Positions 46,701 through 59,243 are shown, counted from the stretch's first letter. The stretch: 64,000 nt of DNA from Udeniomyces pyricola (GCA_039545295.1 BCIK01000023.1:372001-436000), one strand, 5' to 3'. Translations and numbers: made by a program. Notes: generated from the letters alone by a model not told the origin.

Positions 46701-47703
46701 CTCCCAGGCTTCCGATATTGACCGCCCATTTCGCTATGTGCAGCTTCTACTTCAAGAAGAAGAGTGGATTCCCCAAGTTGAGCGACCGTGGTCTTGCCGA
46801 TGTCCTCCTCTCGGGTGAGGGTCTTTCGGTCGATATCACCCTCGAGTCGGCCGGCAAGAGGAAGGATCATGCTTTCCTCATCAAGCACGTCGATGCCAAC
46901 GGTATGTCGCATCTTCTTCGAACCTGGGCTCACCTCAACTTAAATTTCTCTGGGTCTACCGAAGACTAGCTTTGAAACGCGTGTTTGCTGACACTTGTAC
47001 TGCTTCTCTGCCTACAGTGGACCACCTCAAATTCTCGATCCACGAGTCCAAGCACGACTTTGCGTAAGTTCAGCACGCGCGACCTTAGGTCTTGCGTTAG
47101 ATTGATACCCCGACTAAGCTGACATTTTCTTGGATCCTTCTTTACCTTTACCCACTTCAGCTACAAGATCTTCTCTCCTCTTGCTGGAGGTCTTATCCGA
47201 AAGTCTGTCGGCCTCGCCGTCGAGCAGGCTATCAAGACCGCTCTTGGTACGTGGGGTATTCCGTTTATCCCCTCCCCTAAATTTGTCTACCCAATGTCTC
47301 GGCGCTCAGATTGTCCCCTTTCTTGTCCATCTTCATTACAGGCTACGTCGACGAGCAACTTGTTGCCGTTCGAAACCGGATGGAGGATGCTAAGAACTCA
47401 GACACTACTTCTCGGACCGAGGCCCTCAAGCAGCACTTCCAGGAGAAGAAGGCTTCGGCTGAGCACAACAAAGAGAAGGCTCAGCAGAAGAAGGATGAGC
47501 GCGGGTCTCAGTTCGCCGTTGTTGTGGACCAAGACCAGTCCCTCATCCCGAACGCCAACCCTCCTCACTCTATCGCCGCCAACGCTCAACATGCCAAGGA
47601 GACAGCCAAGAAGGGAGAGACCTGGCACTCGCCCGCCTTCTCCATTACTGACAACGTGACCGGCCACTCGAACCCGGCCAATCCTCGAACGTCCCACCAC
47701 TAA
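43780..47703 (+). CDS. HAM1: HAM1-like lipid-binding (TULIP/BPI-fold) protein
   Basis: Large fungal protein of the HAM1-like N/C domain families, related to BPI/LBP (TULIP) lipid-binding folds. The Cryptococcus member is described as a palmitoylated regulator of mating and hyphal growth. About 12 exons. N-terminal helical part: KSEMHKSIDEKIKLYGVIQA, LPSNEQIDKAL, LIMTKNADELFQNFF. Middle exon (about 45085-45330): AEEAKYKAQEAKEQARSAKE then QAKDGAREAKATHD, an 11-residue amphipathic repeat of LEA type. Then FIYRLKKVIVDCQQHGDYDE, EFKTLLERFADGRSMNGIID, WFRTLSAYVRKSLLEPGWIL. The C-terminal fold follows: LPTLVGAVGYIPIPRIEYTD, NLFPNIVSLEANNFFKFSPY, FYFKKKSGFPKLSDRGLADV, VDHLKFSIHESKHDF, and ends NPRTSHH-stop. 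The PIPRIEYTD and VSLEANNFFKFSP blocks are diagnostic. About 920 aa. Confidence 0.87.
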
Positions 47704-48186
47704 AGGGTCGCACGTAGTTGATCATGTTGCGTACCTGTTGTCGTGCGTAGCTTAGCTAGACGTCGTTGTTGTTAAACCTTTCCCCTTTATAATTATTTAG
47801 CGGCTCTCGTCTATCGTACGCGTCCGGTTTCTCCTACTCTGCCTTTTTTATATTCGTATTTCCTACCGTTTGTATTTTCCACCGCGGCCCTTTCGTTTTA
47901 TCTTGTTTTTCTTCTTAGTCTAGCGCCACCAGCTGACATCAATCCTCTGTCAGATGTAATGCGCATATCCGTCTTATTTTGTTAAGGAATTTAGTCCACA
48001 GCTGTCGCCGCGCGCGCTATACATCAATGAGTGGGCTTAGAGGGAGTTGACAGTATACTGATCATGAACGATCAATTGAAATAGGCTGCTGATGACTACG
48101 TCAGAACTATATATGTTGACGTTGGAGTTTGAGCAGCGACAACCCGTCATATACCACCCACCAACATCGCAATATCCGCCTCCATT
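47704..48186. other. Intergenic, HAM1-like 3' side and SDR promoter
   Basis: 483 bases. T-rich after the HAM1-like stop; GCGCGCGC at 48011-48018. No gene seen. Confidence 0.4.
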
Positions 48187-49333
48187 ATGTTCGATCTCGG
48201 ACTCAAAGATGCTCACGTCTTGATCACAGGAAGCAGCGGTGGCATCGGCATGAGCACCGTCGACGCCTTCCTCGACCAGGACGCGCTCGTCACCGCTCAT
48301 TATAATACGAATCCACAGCCCCTGCGTGAAGTCTACGCCGACAACAGTCGGGTCGCTATCGCTGGTGCCGATGTTCGAGCCGAGGACGAAGTCGACCGTT
48401 TGTTCATCGAGGCGAACGAGAAGCACGGCAAGCCAGTTCAGGTCCTCGTCGTCAATCACGCTTACATCGCCCTCGAGGATGTTCCGATCGATCAGATGAG
48501 CTTGGCGCAGTGGCAGAAGACGATTGACATCAACCTCACTGGGACGTTCCTCATGGTTCGCGCTTTCCTGCGTCAACTCAAGGGTCTCGGCGAGGATGAA
48601 GCTCGTCGGGTCAGTGTCATCCTTGTTGGGAGCACCGCAGGATTGTTTGGAGAAGCTGGTCACGCCGGTAAGTTAAGTTCTTTGCTATCTTGCAAATCGT
48701 ACACCTATCGAGGGTAACTAACGGTAACGGCCACTCGACGTGCATCGCATCCGATGTGTGGTCAACGTTTCCTGCCGTATCACGCTCCCGTATCGGTCCA
48801 GATTACGCCACTAGCAAGGGAGCCATGATGACTGGTTTTGCTCTCTCCCTCAAGAACGAGATTGTCAAGCACGCCCCTCATGGTCGCATCAATGTCGTAG
48901 GCCCAGGATGGTAAGTTTCTCGGCCGGTCCGTCAGGTGAGGCTACCGATCTTTGCGAGATGTGAGATATGATGGCTAACACTAGGGCGATGTATCCTCCT
49001 GCCTCGATCAGGGTCAAGACCGCCGCAGTGGCACCCGTTTTGGCGGATCCCGCCGTGCGCTACAAGGCCCTCGCTTCGTACGTATCGCGTGATGACAGAT
49101 CGAGGGCATGCCCGTGGTGTGTTGAAGCGAGCGTTTGAGTGACTGATGACTGGAGTATACTGTGTTGATATTGCAGGACGCCGCTCAAGAAACTGGCTGA
49201 GCCAGAGGACATTGCGTCTCAAATTCTCCAGCTGGCGAGTCCTCGGCTTTCAGGGCATGTGACAGGCCAGGTGGTGATGGTGCATGGAGGCATGGAAGGC
49301 CGGCTTTTGAACCGAGAGAGCGATATTGTGTAA
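48187..49333 (+). CDS. Short-chain dehydrogenase/reductase
   Basis: NAD(P)-dependent oxidoreductase of unknown substrate. It starts MFDLGLKDAHVLITGSSGGI then GMST, containing the TGxxxGIG cofactor loop. Conserved later motifs: VNHAYIALEDVP (the NNAG position reads NHAY, atypical), DINLTGTFLMVRAFLR, VSVILVGSTAGLFGEAGHA (catalytic Ser region), then after an intron at about 48669-48802 DYATSKGAMMTGFALSL (catalytic YxxxK). It ends with INVVGPGW, AEPEDIASQILQLAS and HVTGQVVMVHGGMEGR, stop 49331-49333. Three introns. About 280 aa, a normal 'classical' SDR size. The replaced NNAG motif may affect the central fold but the Ser-Tyr-Lys triad is present. Confidence 0.85.
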
Positions 49334-50361
49334 CGTGGATAACTATCCGTGCATGCATACCTGTGAGGAATGTGCATCATGCATATGAATATATAGCGCA
49401 TAGACATCCACTAGTTGTGCAGTGACGATCAAGTATATATATATAAATATGATCTAGTTAGCTGTATCTGCACGCGCAATGGATGGCCGATCTATCTGGA
49501 TCCGTGCATACATGCGGTAATTTTATGAACACAACTTGATTGATCGGCCGGAGCATGCAAAGCTAGAGATGGAGACGATAGTCGATACCAGAGATCTATA
49601 TATCTATGGAATATAGATATGATCTATAAAATATAGATATGATGACGACGGTTACTAATTAGTGACTGTGATCATGATGCATGATGCATGACGCGTGACG
49701 CTGGGCGCGGGGCGTCACCACATCACCTCGTCACCGGTCACCGTGTCATCGTACAACATCGTGATTAATCACCTGCTCGTGCGCTGCAGCCAATCGTACT
49801 TATCCCGTACGCTATCTTGGCTCTTGTCCTTTGCCCTCTCCCCCTCCCTCCCACTCCAGCCTCCCTCGCCCCTGTCTCGCCATGTCCACTATCCTCGAGT
49901 CTCGTCTCCGGCCAGAGAACTACATTCCAATCCCGTGTCCCCAGTAGGTCATCCACTCTCACAACCCTCGGCGCTGGTTTCCTACCCGCCCTGGCACACC
50001 CAGCCGACCGCCCACTTCATCCACGCGCTCACACTTACCACACGCGCCCCTGGTCTTGCTTTCCTTTGTCACACCGTTTCTACTCCCCTCTCTCACTTTC
50101 CCAGCTGCAAATCCTCGCTCGAATACCTCATGTCAGCCCCATACATTCGTTTCGTCCCATCTCTTCGTCTCACGTTGTCGGTCCAACATCCCTTCTAACT
50201 GACCCGCCGCGTTCCTTGCTCTCGCCCTTGCCCGTCGCCCGCCGTCGCTCGTCATCATCCGGTCGTTGCTCGGTCTTAGCCCGACGCCTGCCCCTCAAAC
50301 GTATCGTATCCGATGCTCAAACACTTCGTGCAAGCGTATATTTGATCCGCCTCGTCAACAG
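49334..50361. other. Intergenic and unresolved 5' part of the J-protein gene
   Basis: AT-rich to about 49700 (ATATAGATATGATCTATAAAATATAG direct repeats near 49610-49640; TGATGCATGATGCATGA at 49674-49690). Then a C-rich stretch 49800-50300. A short open segment from ATG 49880 (MSTILESRLRPENYIPIPCP) could be the first exon of the following gene, but I could not join it in frame. Confidence 0.4.
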
Positions 50362-52643
50362 GCCAAGAATGGCAAGGAGAGCAAGGGTTCCATCGGAGGA
50401 AGGAAGATTGGCTCGGACGAGAGGTGAGTAGATTCCCATGATTGACTGATGGATTGGTATACTGATTGGCTGACTGGTCGACTTACTCGTCGGTCGCATA
50501 CGTATAATTACAGGCCTATCGAGAGCAGATACTATGACATTCTCGGCGTCAGCACGTCGGCAACTCCTGACGAGTGAGCGACATTCTGTCTTACCTTCAC
50601 CTTCACTCGATGGTTCCCTAACTTGTCGTCGTAATTCCATCCTCGCTCAACATACCTTCTCGCTTGTCCTGTCCTGCTGTTCACCAGGATTAAAAAGGCT
50701 TATCGTCGTTTGGCTATCAAGCATCACCCAGACAAGAACCCCGACCAGCCTGATGCCGAAGAGATGTTTAAAGAGATCAGCATTGCATACCAAACGCTGT
50801 CGGATCCGCAGCTTAGAAAAAAATACAACGAGTTTGGTAGCAAGGCCAACGAGTCCGACAACAGCTTCGTTGATCCAGAAGAAGGTGTGCTTGTCTCTGT
50901 TGTTCCTTTGGTTGTATGACTTGTGCCAGTCTTCTACACCCTTCAGCTGATCATGGTCGCACGCCATTTATCGCCTCAAGTTTTTGGCAGTCTCTTCGGT
51001 GGAGAGCGATTTGCGGATATGATCGGTCAAATCTCCATTGGTATGCTCTCACTGTTGGTATCTTTCAATACACAGGTTGTCCATCTGATCACGTCCCCCA
51101 TTTTTCGCTTACTAGGTCGCTCGATGAAGGAAGCCCTTCAGGCCGCAGACGAGGAAGAAGATTCCACCGGCGCCAATTCGACTACGGCTCAGATGGTGCT
51201 CGATCCCAAGTCGGGCAAGATGGTTGTACCGCCAGAGGAGAAGGCAAGGTTGGAGAGAATCAAAAAGGAAAAAGATGCAGAGAGCGACCGGGAACGAAGG
51301 GAGCGGGTCGATAAGCTTGTCAAGAATCTGGGTGAGTCCTGCTTGCTTCTTGCAGGATAATGCCCCTCTAGTAAAGCGAGAGACTGACCGGCACCTTTCT
51401 GGTCTCCACTGCTATACACATACAGAGAAGAAGCTCAACGTATTTACAGAGTCCTTAGGCGAGGGCGGAGGCGATGAGAAGGAAGTCGGTGAAAGCTTCA
51501 AGGTAAATTACACACTTCTCTGCTCCTCCCTCCTTCTTCTCGTTCCTAGAGTTGTTTTGTCAGTCACAATATCGTAGATGCCAGGTAATAGGCACTTGCT
51601 GATTTGATTTGACCATAAACCTCTCCGTGATATCCAGGCTATTTGCAATCTGGAAGCAAACGAGCTCGTCATGGAATCTTACGGTTACGAGTTGCTGCAA
51701 GCTGTCGGTGCTACTTATGCCGCTCGAGGCCGGCAGTACAACTTGACAAACTCTTCTGCCTTTGGAGGCGTCATCGGTTGGGGTTTGGGCTTCAAGGTGA
51801 ATTTCATTTTCATTATTTTTCATTATTTTTTCCCTTTCATATGGTGTCCGGTCGCTGTCGAGTGTCTACTCACGTTCGACTGTTGTCATTCATCTTTGTT
51901 TCTTTCAACTCATCAGTCGGGCGTAGATACATTTTCGGATAGCATCTCCCTGGTCAGAGCTGGCCTACACCTAAAAAACGTCTTCCAAAAGCTTCAGGTG
52001 CGAGCTTTCTGACGTCTTTGCAAGTTGAACTGTCCGGCGCGTATCATCTGACGCAGTCTCTCATCACTTGACCTTTTTCTTTGAGTAGGATGCCGAGAAG
52101 CTTGGTCTCTCTCCCGAGCAGATGAAAGCACTTGAAGAGGAGGCTGCGCAGGAGGGTCTCAAGACGCTGTGGAAGTCTGCCCGATTGGAAGTTCAAAGCA
52201 TCATTCGTGCGTGTTTGAGAATCTGTCCTACGCTCAAGTCACTATCTTCTGCTCCTCGTTCCACCCACTGACCTCGCCCTTGCTTCTCCTCCGTCTTTCC
52301 TCTCCTTTCGGTTCCTTCCTTGGGTGTACAGGTGAGACGTGCGACCGGCTTCTTGCGGATCCTGCGGTAACTAAAGAGAAACTTCGGCTTCGCGCTCTTG
52401 GTCTGGAGCTCGTCGGAGAGGTCTGTCCATCCGTCCAACTTTGTGTCATGCGTTCTCCTCGTTCAACACTGGTGGTAACTGATGAATAATTAACTATTCC
52501 TTTATCTTTCCAAATACATGACGTCTCAGGCGTATCAATCTGTGAAGAAGCCAACTGATCCTTCTCAGGTCCCGCCACCCGACGACTTTGTCAAGGTTGA
52601 CACTAAGGCGTCCAAAGAGCGTGAAGCGACTGGAACTAAGTAG
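50362..52643 (+). CDS. CAJ1: Caj1-type class II J-domain co-chaperone with DnaJ-X domain (first exon unresolved)
   Basis: Hsp70 co-chaperone. The exon at 50362 reads [20 protein letters not shown]; the initiating Met lies in an upstream exon that I could not fix. J domain: [18 protein letters not shown], spliced at about 50574-50689 to [20 protein letters not shown], which has the HPD motif intact, then [20 protein letters not shown]. Next are [20 protein letters not shown] and a charged coiled region ([20 protein letters not shown]). The C-terminal DnaJ-X domain follows: [33 protein letters not shown], then [28 protein letters not shown] and [20 protein letters not shown]. The end is [22 protein letters not shown]. 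At least ten exons. This layout fits Caj1/Djp1-like proteins. Confidence 0.85.
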
Positions 52644-52850
52644 TCGGCGAGTGGTTCCGGTGCGGACTTTCAGTATCACAACCTATAATCTAACTCCCAC
52701 CACGCTTTACAGCTCTCTTTCTCTGTTCTCCCGATTTCATGGCCTTTAGCACGTCTGTCATTACTATGATGGGCAAGCGATACATTTTATCGTAGGTAGC
52801 GTATGATGACAAGGTGATGGATACATATAGGACCAGTTCTTTGAAAGAGC

Positions 52851-54211
52851 TTAGTAAGTCGAAGGCATTGTCCTGAATGGTGAAGGCGAAACAAGGAGGA
52901 GAAGTACGAAGGAAAACACAACAAAGCAAGATCAGTATCATCACGTTGCCACACGTAATCCCAACAACGAGATCAAGCAAAAATAAAAAGGGGTTGTACG
53001 TAAGAACGCCGCCATCGATGAAGACGATGCTGCCGTTGGTGTAGGTTTGTCGCTTGGACGCGAGGTAGAGCACCGAGCAGGCCATCTCAGCATCGGTCCC
53101 CGCGCGACCCATAGTCTTCGGGATAGGAACGCCCTCAAGCCCACCGTCGAGCTTGGACTTGTTCCTGTCATCGCTTCCTCCAGCCGTAAGCTCAGATGGA
53201 AAGAGGCCAGGGGCGATCGCGTTGCACCGAATGGTCGAAATGGGTGAGAGGTGGGTGGCGAGCATCTTAGTGAGGTGTGTCGAGGCCGCCTTGGAGAGGG
53301 AGTAAAGGATTCCGGCCATGGCTTGCCGGCCAAATGCAGCGTTACTGGTGACGTTGATCACCTGGGGGCTGTTTGGGGATCTTGACAGGAGGGGGATAAA
53401 GGCCGCTGCGACATAAAAGTAACCAAGAACGTTGGTCTGAAAGATCATAGTATGGAGTAATGAAAGCAGTAGGAAAATGATTAGTCATCAGTCGATCTAC
53501 GGCCGTAATCAGCGACAGATGAAAGCGAAGATGAATAATATCGTGGCCACTGGTTGGATGACATCATCGTGTTCGACGTCGCATCGACGGACTCGCTCAC
53601 CTTGAAGAGGTCCACTGCTTCGTCATAGTCCGTCTCAAAAAGGCTTGCACTAAGCTCCTCGGCCGTCTTAGCTTCCTTGTTAAACCCTGGACCTCCGACG
53701 CCCGCGTTGCAGCTGTCATGACAAGGGCAAGCCAAAGGAAAGGGTCTGATGACGTCAAGACGAGTTGCGCAGGGTAAACCGTCGCGATTGGCTCGAGACC
53801 ATCCGTCTAATGACGAACATGCAGATGTCGATGAAGCTCTCTTTCTCCTCGACAGATTTAACGAGAGCCGAGATGGACTCCTTGCTCGTCGTATCGCCAG
53901 GAATAGCGATCAGCTCGCCCGAGATGTCCTTGCCATGGGTTTCGACCGTCTTGTTGAGAACGTCCTCGCGTCTTCCGGTGATGCTAACAGGGTAAGGTGC
54001 AAGCGGTGATGGGTGAGTCAGTGGAGGGATGAGAATGTGTAGGCTCGGGATGTTGAAGAACTATTGCGGAGGCTGGAGAAAGGATTCACTAGACTCGAGC
54101 ACCATTCTGTGAGAGGGCCTGAGCGATCATGAGACCAATGCCAGTGGCACCCCCGGTGACGACGACGACCAAGCCCGAAACGTCGAAGAGGTGTTGCAGA
54201 GAGAATGACAT
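52851..54211 (-). CDS. Short-chain dehydrogenase/reductase with 22-base last exon
   Basis: Classical SDR of unknown substrate. Exon 1 (from 54211) is MSFSLQHLFDVSGLVVVVTG then GATGIGLMIAQALSQNGARV, with the TGxxxGIG loop. Exon 2 gives ITGRREDVLNKTVETHGKD and IAIPGDTTSKESISALVKSV. Exon 3 has NAGVGGPGFNKEAKTAEEL. Exon 4 has FQTNVLGYFYVAAAFIPLLS, VINVTSNAAF (catalytic Ser region) and ILYSLSKAASTHLTKML (catalytic YxxxK). It continues RCNAIAPGLFPSEL and TNGSIVFIDGGVLT. The last exon, 52851-52872, is read from the splice AC/GACAATGCC and gives TMPSTY-stop, a typical ending for this SDR type. About 310 aa. Confidence 0.85.
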
Positions 54212-55074
54212 GTGGGAATGGGGGGCAAGTGATGAGAAAGAGAAGGGAAGGACTATGGTGTGGTCGTGGCGTGGCGGATGGAGCTTGGAGCTTGGAATAC
54301 GAATGTTGATGGATACATATATACATATATACATATACATATATATATATACATATATATATAACGCGATACGCAGTACAGTCAAGACATGTGTTCTGCC
54401 AGATACGTATACTGCATGCATATCATTCGCTTAGGGCGTCGAGTCCGATAAAGTGATGACATAATATATATATATAATCCATCAGTGGCGACAGTCGAGC
54501 GTCACGCACGTCACGTTCGAATGCCATGATGACGCCATTGATATTGTATAGCTAGAGGAGAGACGTCCACGCATGATGCATGGAAATATACCAGTCTGAA
54601 AAAGAAAAAAGAAACAGCTATAGACGAGTAGAGTATATGTATATACATATATGCCGATCAACTCTGCGATGATCTATCATCACCAAGGCCCCGCTGTGAA
54701 GAGCGATGTCACAATGATCGCGCCCTCGATATATATATATACAACGCACGTCATGCAGATATACAATATACAATCCATATATTTGATTGCATGGCGCATG
54801 GCACAGCTGTATGATATATACATACATATATGGAATCTTATCATGAGCTCGATCGAGTATATATTGACCACCATCTCTCCATAGACGACAGCTAGCCCGC
54901 ATCACCAATTAACTCTCAGGTCGACAGGAATCGCATAGTATAACATCACAAAACGAAAAAGAGAACACGGTGACCAAGACAGCACAACAGCAACTTCCTT
55001 CCTTCCCACGTATATATATCAGGAGCCCATCCGTCCGGCGGAATATGGGCTGGATATATCTGTCTCACTTGCGC
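54212..55074. other. Intergenic rich in (TA)n and TACATATA repeats
   Basis: About 860 bases between the SDR start and the FHA gene stop. TA/CATATA repeats at 54315-54365, 54464-54478, 54633-54654, 54727-54742 and 54815-54830. Short ORFs here are repeat translations. No gene seen. Confidence 0.55.
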
Positions 55075-56918
55075 TTGCGTCCAGGGGTGCTCGGTCGTTT
55101 GAAGTAGTATTGCTTGCCTTGACGTTGAGCTGAATCCCAAGCATGTATGAGAGATGTCTTGTCAGCTGAAGGAGCCCGGTTGTGCGATGAAATCCATCAT
55201 ACGGACGGGGGGAGTCAATTACTCACTGCCTCGCAGAGGTCGCATCAGACCTCCGAGCTCCTTCGCCCTCGTCACATCAGTATCCATAGCCGGATCGTAG
55301 AAGTAGAGGTCGCAAAGAGCCGCACCCGATGCGTCCTGTTGATATGGGGGCACGATGAACAAGGGTATTGCTATCAGCACCATGACTGACAGATGCAAAT
55401 CAATGTGAGTTGTGCATCGGACAGGCACATGCCTGGACATAGACGAACCTTGCCCTTTCTCGCGATTCTACCCCACATACCACCGGCGCCGAGCTCCTTC
55501 TCAACCCATCCTTCCCATATATCAGTGTCGCTCGAGTGATTTTTGAGGCTTGGCTGGCCTTCGAGAACGAGGCGAGTGAGATCCTTGAGTGTGATACTGG
55601 TAAGATGAGAGAAGACAAGGGTTGATGCCATGAGAGCTGGAAGATCAACGGTTGAGGGGAGGGGAGGAAGGGACCAAGAACTGGATGCCCAGACGTCCGA
55701 TCTGACGGCTTTCTGAGGTGTCGAAGGGGGAGAAGGGGTCGGCGACGGTGACGGTGAGAGTGAATAGGTCCGTGACGGGAGAGGTGGAGATGAAAGCCCG
55801 ACCGGCGGGGATGAGGGAGGAAGGGTATTGACGCGGGTTTTCTTGGATAGAGTGTGCTTTTCTTCCCAGGACTCGCTCTCATCTCCATCCAGGATGTCAT
55901 GTTGATTGTCCATCTCCATGTCTGAGGCGTCATCGGCGTCTTCCTCCTCCTCATCATCATCATCGTCACAATCGTCGTCGAAGAAATCGCCAGCGACGCT
56001 GCCTTCGGTCAACGGCGAGCTTGGAACGTCACTCATGAAGCCCCCTTCTCCTCTATCCAGCTCTGTCTGGTCTTCTTCCACCCACGGAACGACGACTTCG
56101 ACGCCTCCCCAGAAACCAAGTCGGATCCGGGGATCATCTCGCCCCTTGCGGGAGGCAACGAGCTTCTCTCGGTTGACCCAGACAACGGTACCTGCAGCGA
56201 CACGCTTGCCATTGACTTTTACACCGTTCTGACCCAGGACAGAGACGCGAAGAAGATTTGAGGAGGAAAGTTGGAGGACGCAGTGAATTCGAGAGGCGTG
56301 GTTGGCGGAGCGAGGAAGGGGGACAAGGAAAGGCTTGGAGTCGTATTGAGTGGATAAGGGGACAAGGCTCGCGGGCAGAAGAGTAGGAATGGGCAGCAAC
56401 GGGGTATGATGGCGGGAACGTCCGAAGACGTATGCCTGGGAGGTCGAGATTGATGGCGCCAGAAGAGATTCGGACGGGAATGAGGTGCACGCCGACGACG
56501 ATGACGAGGGAATCTTCTTGAGCGGAGTTGAGGACGATAGCGCCGGGGAAGAACGTCGTTTCCTGGCCAAAGTTGATCCCCTCGGAGGAGTACGAGTCAA
56601 GGTAGTTTGGGCTATTCGAGAGATCGTCGATAAAGCTGGAAGGGCAGTCAGAGGAGGCGAGGACGACGACGGACCCGCGGTGGACGCGCCGTGTCTTTGT
56701 GGGGACGAAGTTGCGGGGGTAGCGTAGCCGTCGGTGTGTTTGAACTGCTTGCGGGGGCGGATTCCAGCGTGAAGTGAAAGGCCACGCTTGGTGGGAGGGG
56801 ATGAAGCGATGGAGGAACTGGGGTGTGGAGAGACCAGATGGGTGCGCCGGGCACTGGACAGGGCTGGTTGAGGCGGGGTCGAGGGATGGAAGGCAAACGT
56901 CGGGGTTTGGATGGCCAT
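55075..56918 (-). CDS. FHA-domain protein, Tos4/Plm2-like
   Basis: Probable chromatin-associated cell-cycle or DNA-damage factor. Ser/Pro-rich N-terminus (MAIQTPTFAFHPSTPPQPAL) followed by an FHA domain at about residues 170-280: AYVFGRSRHHTPLLP with the GR motif, ANHASRIHCVLQLSSSNLLR with the SRxH motif, and VSVLGQNGVKVNGKRVAAG with the NG motif. These are the phosphothreonine-binding residues. A long acidic stretch follows (DDDCDDDDDEEEEDADDASD). Then VFSHLTSITLKDLTRLVLEG and GWVEKELGAGGMWGRIARKG. The terminal exons carry ALCDLYFYDPAMDTD and RQGKQYYFKRPSTPGRKRK-stop (55075). The FHA layout and acidic C-terminal half resemble yeast Tos4 and Plm2, but the assignment is tentative. It diverges from the BAR-protein gene. 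Confidence 0.7.
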
Positions 56919-57527
56919 GTTTGACGATGAGAAAAAAAGGGGGGGGGGGAGTTGGATTTAAAGAAGGAGTGATTGTGGATATGTGTGGATGGGGGAAAGC
57001 AGGAGGAGACGACAAGCCGCAGGCTATGTGGATGGGAAGGTGAGGGAGGGAGGGAAGAAATAGGCAAGAGGGGAAGGGGAGGGGGGAGTTGGGAGTCGAA
57101 GCAGATCAAGGAATGGAAAGAAAGTAGATGAACGTTCAACATTTCGCCGTCCAGCCTGGCACCTGCTGGGCGCTGGACGCTGGCCTCTTCCAGGCCGCAC
57201 GTTGCCGCATGCCATGCATCCGATGCGATAATATATGTACAACATACGTATATACATGTATATAACCCATCGAACCAGAGAATATGTCATATATATATGA
57301 TAATATCCATAGTGAGTAACCGATATCGACTGACGGATCAATCCATCAATCCAACAATCCCAAGCCAACAACAGTCCAACAGTCCAACAGCCCAACAATC
57401 GAGCCAAGCACTCGCCCGGATAATCCTATATCCTATATCCTATATCCTGTAGCCATCACCCCATCATCCCACCAACCCACAACGCCCCACCATACCTCCA
57501 CCCAGCCATCCAACCTTCCAACCTACC
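56919..57527. promoter_or_regulatory. Divergent promoter, FHA protein / GVP36-like
   Basis: 609 bases. G run at 56939-56950; (CCTATAT)3 at 57424-57447; CCAACA-rich repeats at 57350-57395; ATATGTATATACATG near 57235-57265. Confidence 0.55.
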
Positions 57528-59243
57528 ATGTTCTCAAAGTTCACCGCCAGCATCCCCGCCCTCCCTCCCGTCAACCTCAACCTCTCCAATACCCTCAAGA
57601 CATCCATCCAGGCCGGCAGGTCCGTCCCCTCTCTCGTCTCAGCCCCATCGGACCATTCTCATGTGTCGTCACACATTCCACTTATCCCTCCATCTTGTCC
57701 AATCCTTCCAACAGAGAACGTTTTGGTAACGTCGCCCCCGATGAGATCACCGAGCTCCCCGAGGAGTATCTCGCTCTCGAGGCTCGCGTCGATGCCCTCA
57801 ACTCGGTTCACAAGCAGATGCTCAAGATGACGAACGTGTACTCCACTGAGTCGTACGACTACCCGACCCAGGTATGAACGCTTGAAAGATCAACGTCCCA
57901 TCCTCGACAGTCACTCTCAGCCTGAGCCGGACCGCCAGATGGATGGCTCATCGTGTCCCCTTTCGATCGGCTTGCCCCTTCACGCCTGCCCCTCTCCTTT
58001 CTCTTTTATTCTTCCTTCCTCGTTCGACCCGTCGTGTCAACCCCTACTCTAGATCACCGAGTCCGTCACCGAGCTTGGAGGGCAAATCTCCTCAAGCTTC
58101 GCCTCGTTTGCTCACGCCAACCTCAAGGTAAGCTACCGCCGTGCTTCCTCCCGTAGAACCCTCACGCGCTCATCTCTCTTGCTTGCTTCTTTCTCTCGCT
58201 TCTCGTCTTCCCCCCCCCCCTTCCCTTCACTCCTAGGGAACCAAGCTCCCTCTTCCCAACCCCACTTCTCCTCCCATCCAGCAGCCCAAAACTCTCCCTC
58301 ATGCGCTGTCTCGAGCTGCTGCTTCTTCGGCTATGGAGCTTCAGAACGCGCCCGCCGCGGGATCCGAAGCTCAGACCGAGGAAAGATTGGGCAAGGCGTT
58401 GGGAGCTTACTCCTTGGCCATGGGCAAGGTGAGCAGTGTTCTTTGATCGGCCCGTGATCCCTACCAAATCAAACCGTATCCTGACGTATGCTTTTGGTCC
58501 CTCTTTTTTCAACAGGTTGGCGAGGGTCAGTATTGTTGCAAGGTACTGATGTCGTGCCGTGATGGATGTGCGCAGCAAGCTGATACCGTAGATCGCTGTC
58601 TACTCTCCCATCTTTCTCGCTGTCTTGCCTCCTGTCAGCCCGTCTATCCCAGGATGCCGAGATCCAAGCAAAGTTTCTTGGGCCCTGGCAGTCTACTCTT
58701 CACTCCTCTCTCGCCATCGCTATCAAATCTCGCGCTGCGGTCAAGCAGGCTCGACTTGAGCTTGATTCTAAGCGAGCTATCCTCAAGTCAACCGTCGGCC
58801 CTCGCATGGAGCAAGCCCGGCTCGATGTCGAAGAAGCAGAGGACAGGTCAGCCCATAAGCCATCTTGGTTTCGTCCACGTCTCGCGTTATCAAACGCATC
58901 GTGCTCATCTTTCCTGTGTGCCTTCATCCTCACCATCATCGTGCGACATCATAGGCTCGTGAGCCAGACCGAGGTTGCTATCGGTCAAGTAAGTGATCAA
59001 GACCAATGTGGCGTTGTGTTTAGCTCTTTTCTGCTTGCGCTTACCGTCGTCTTCCCTACATCACATTCAACGCAGATGAAGACCGTTCTCTCCAACCCGG
59101 AGCCCCTTGCCGCCCTTTCGAGCCTCGTAAAGTCCCAGCTTATCTACTTTGCTTCGGCCGCCGAGGCGTTGGGCGCTGTCCAAGGCGAGATTGAGGAGTC
59201 TGCCCTTGCTGCCGAAGCCGCTTACCGTGGCTCTAGGCAGTGA
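57528..59243 (+). CDS. GVP36: BAR-domain protein, Gvp36-like
   Basis: Membrane-curving protein associated with Golgi vesicles and endocytosis. Starts MFSKFTASIPALPPVNLNLS, typical for the family (short amphipathic opening). Next are RERFGNVAPDEITELPEEYL then ALEARVDALNSVHKQMLK. The exons at about 58055-58127 and 58237-58430 follow: ITESVTELGGQISSSFASFA and ALGAYSLAMGKVGEGR. Last comes LSQDAEIQAKFLGPWQSTLH with AVKQARLELDSKRAILKST, MEQARLDVEEAEDRLVSQTE and VAIGQMKTVLSNPEPLAALS. It ends LVKSQLIYFASAAEALGAVQ and the stop at 59241-59243. Dense heptad helices over the C-terminal half match the BAR fold. About 310 aa. It converges on PEX5, with only 142 bases between stop codons. Confidence 0.85.

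Noticed and set aside
49880..49946. MSTILESRLRPENYIPIPCP as first exon of the J-protein gene
   Set aside because: The GTAGGT donor would be in the wrong phase for the acceptor at 50360-50361, so the link was not accepted; the true first exon stays open.
54300..54910. Short ORFs full of Ile/Tyr/His (YIYIYIYI)
   Set aside because: Translations of (TA)n and CATATA repeats, not genes.
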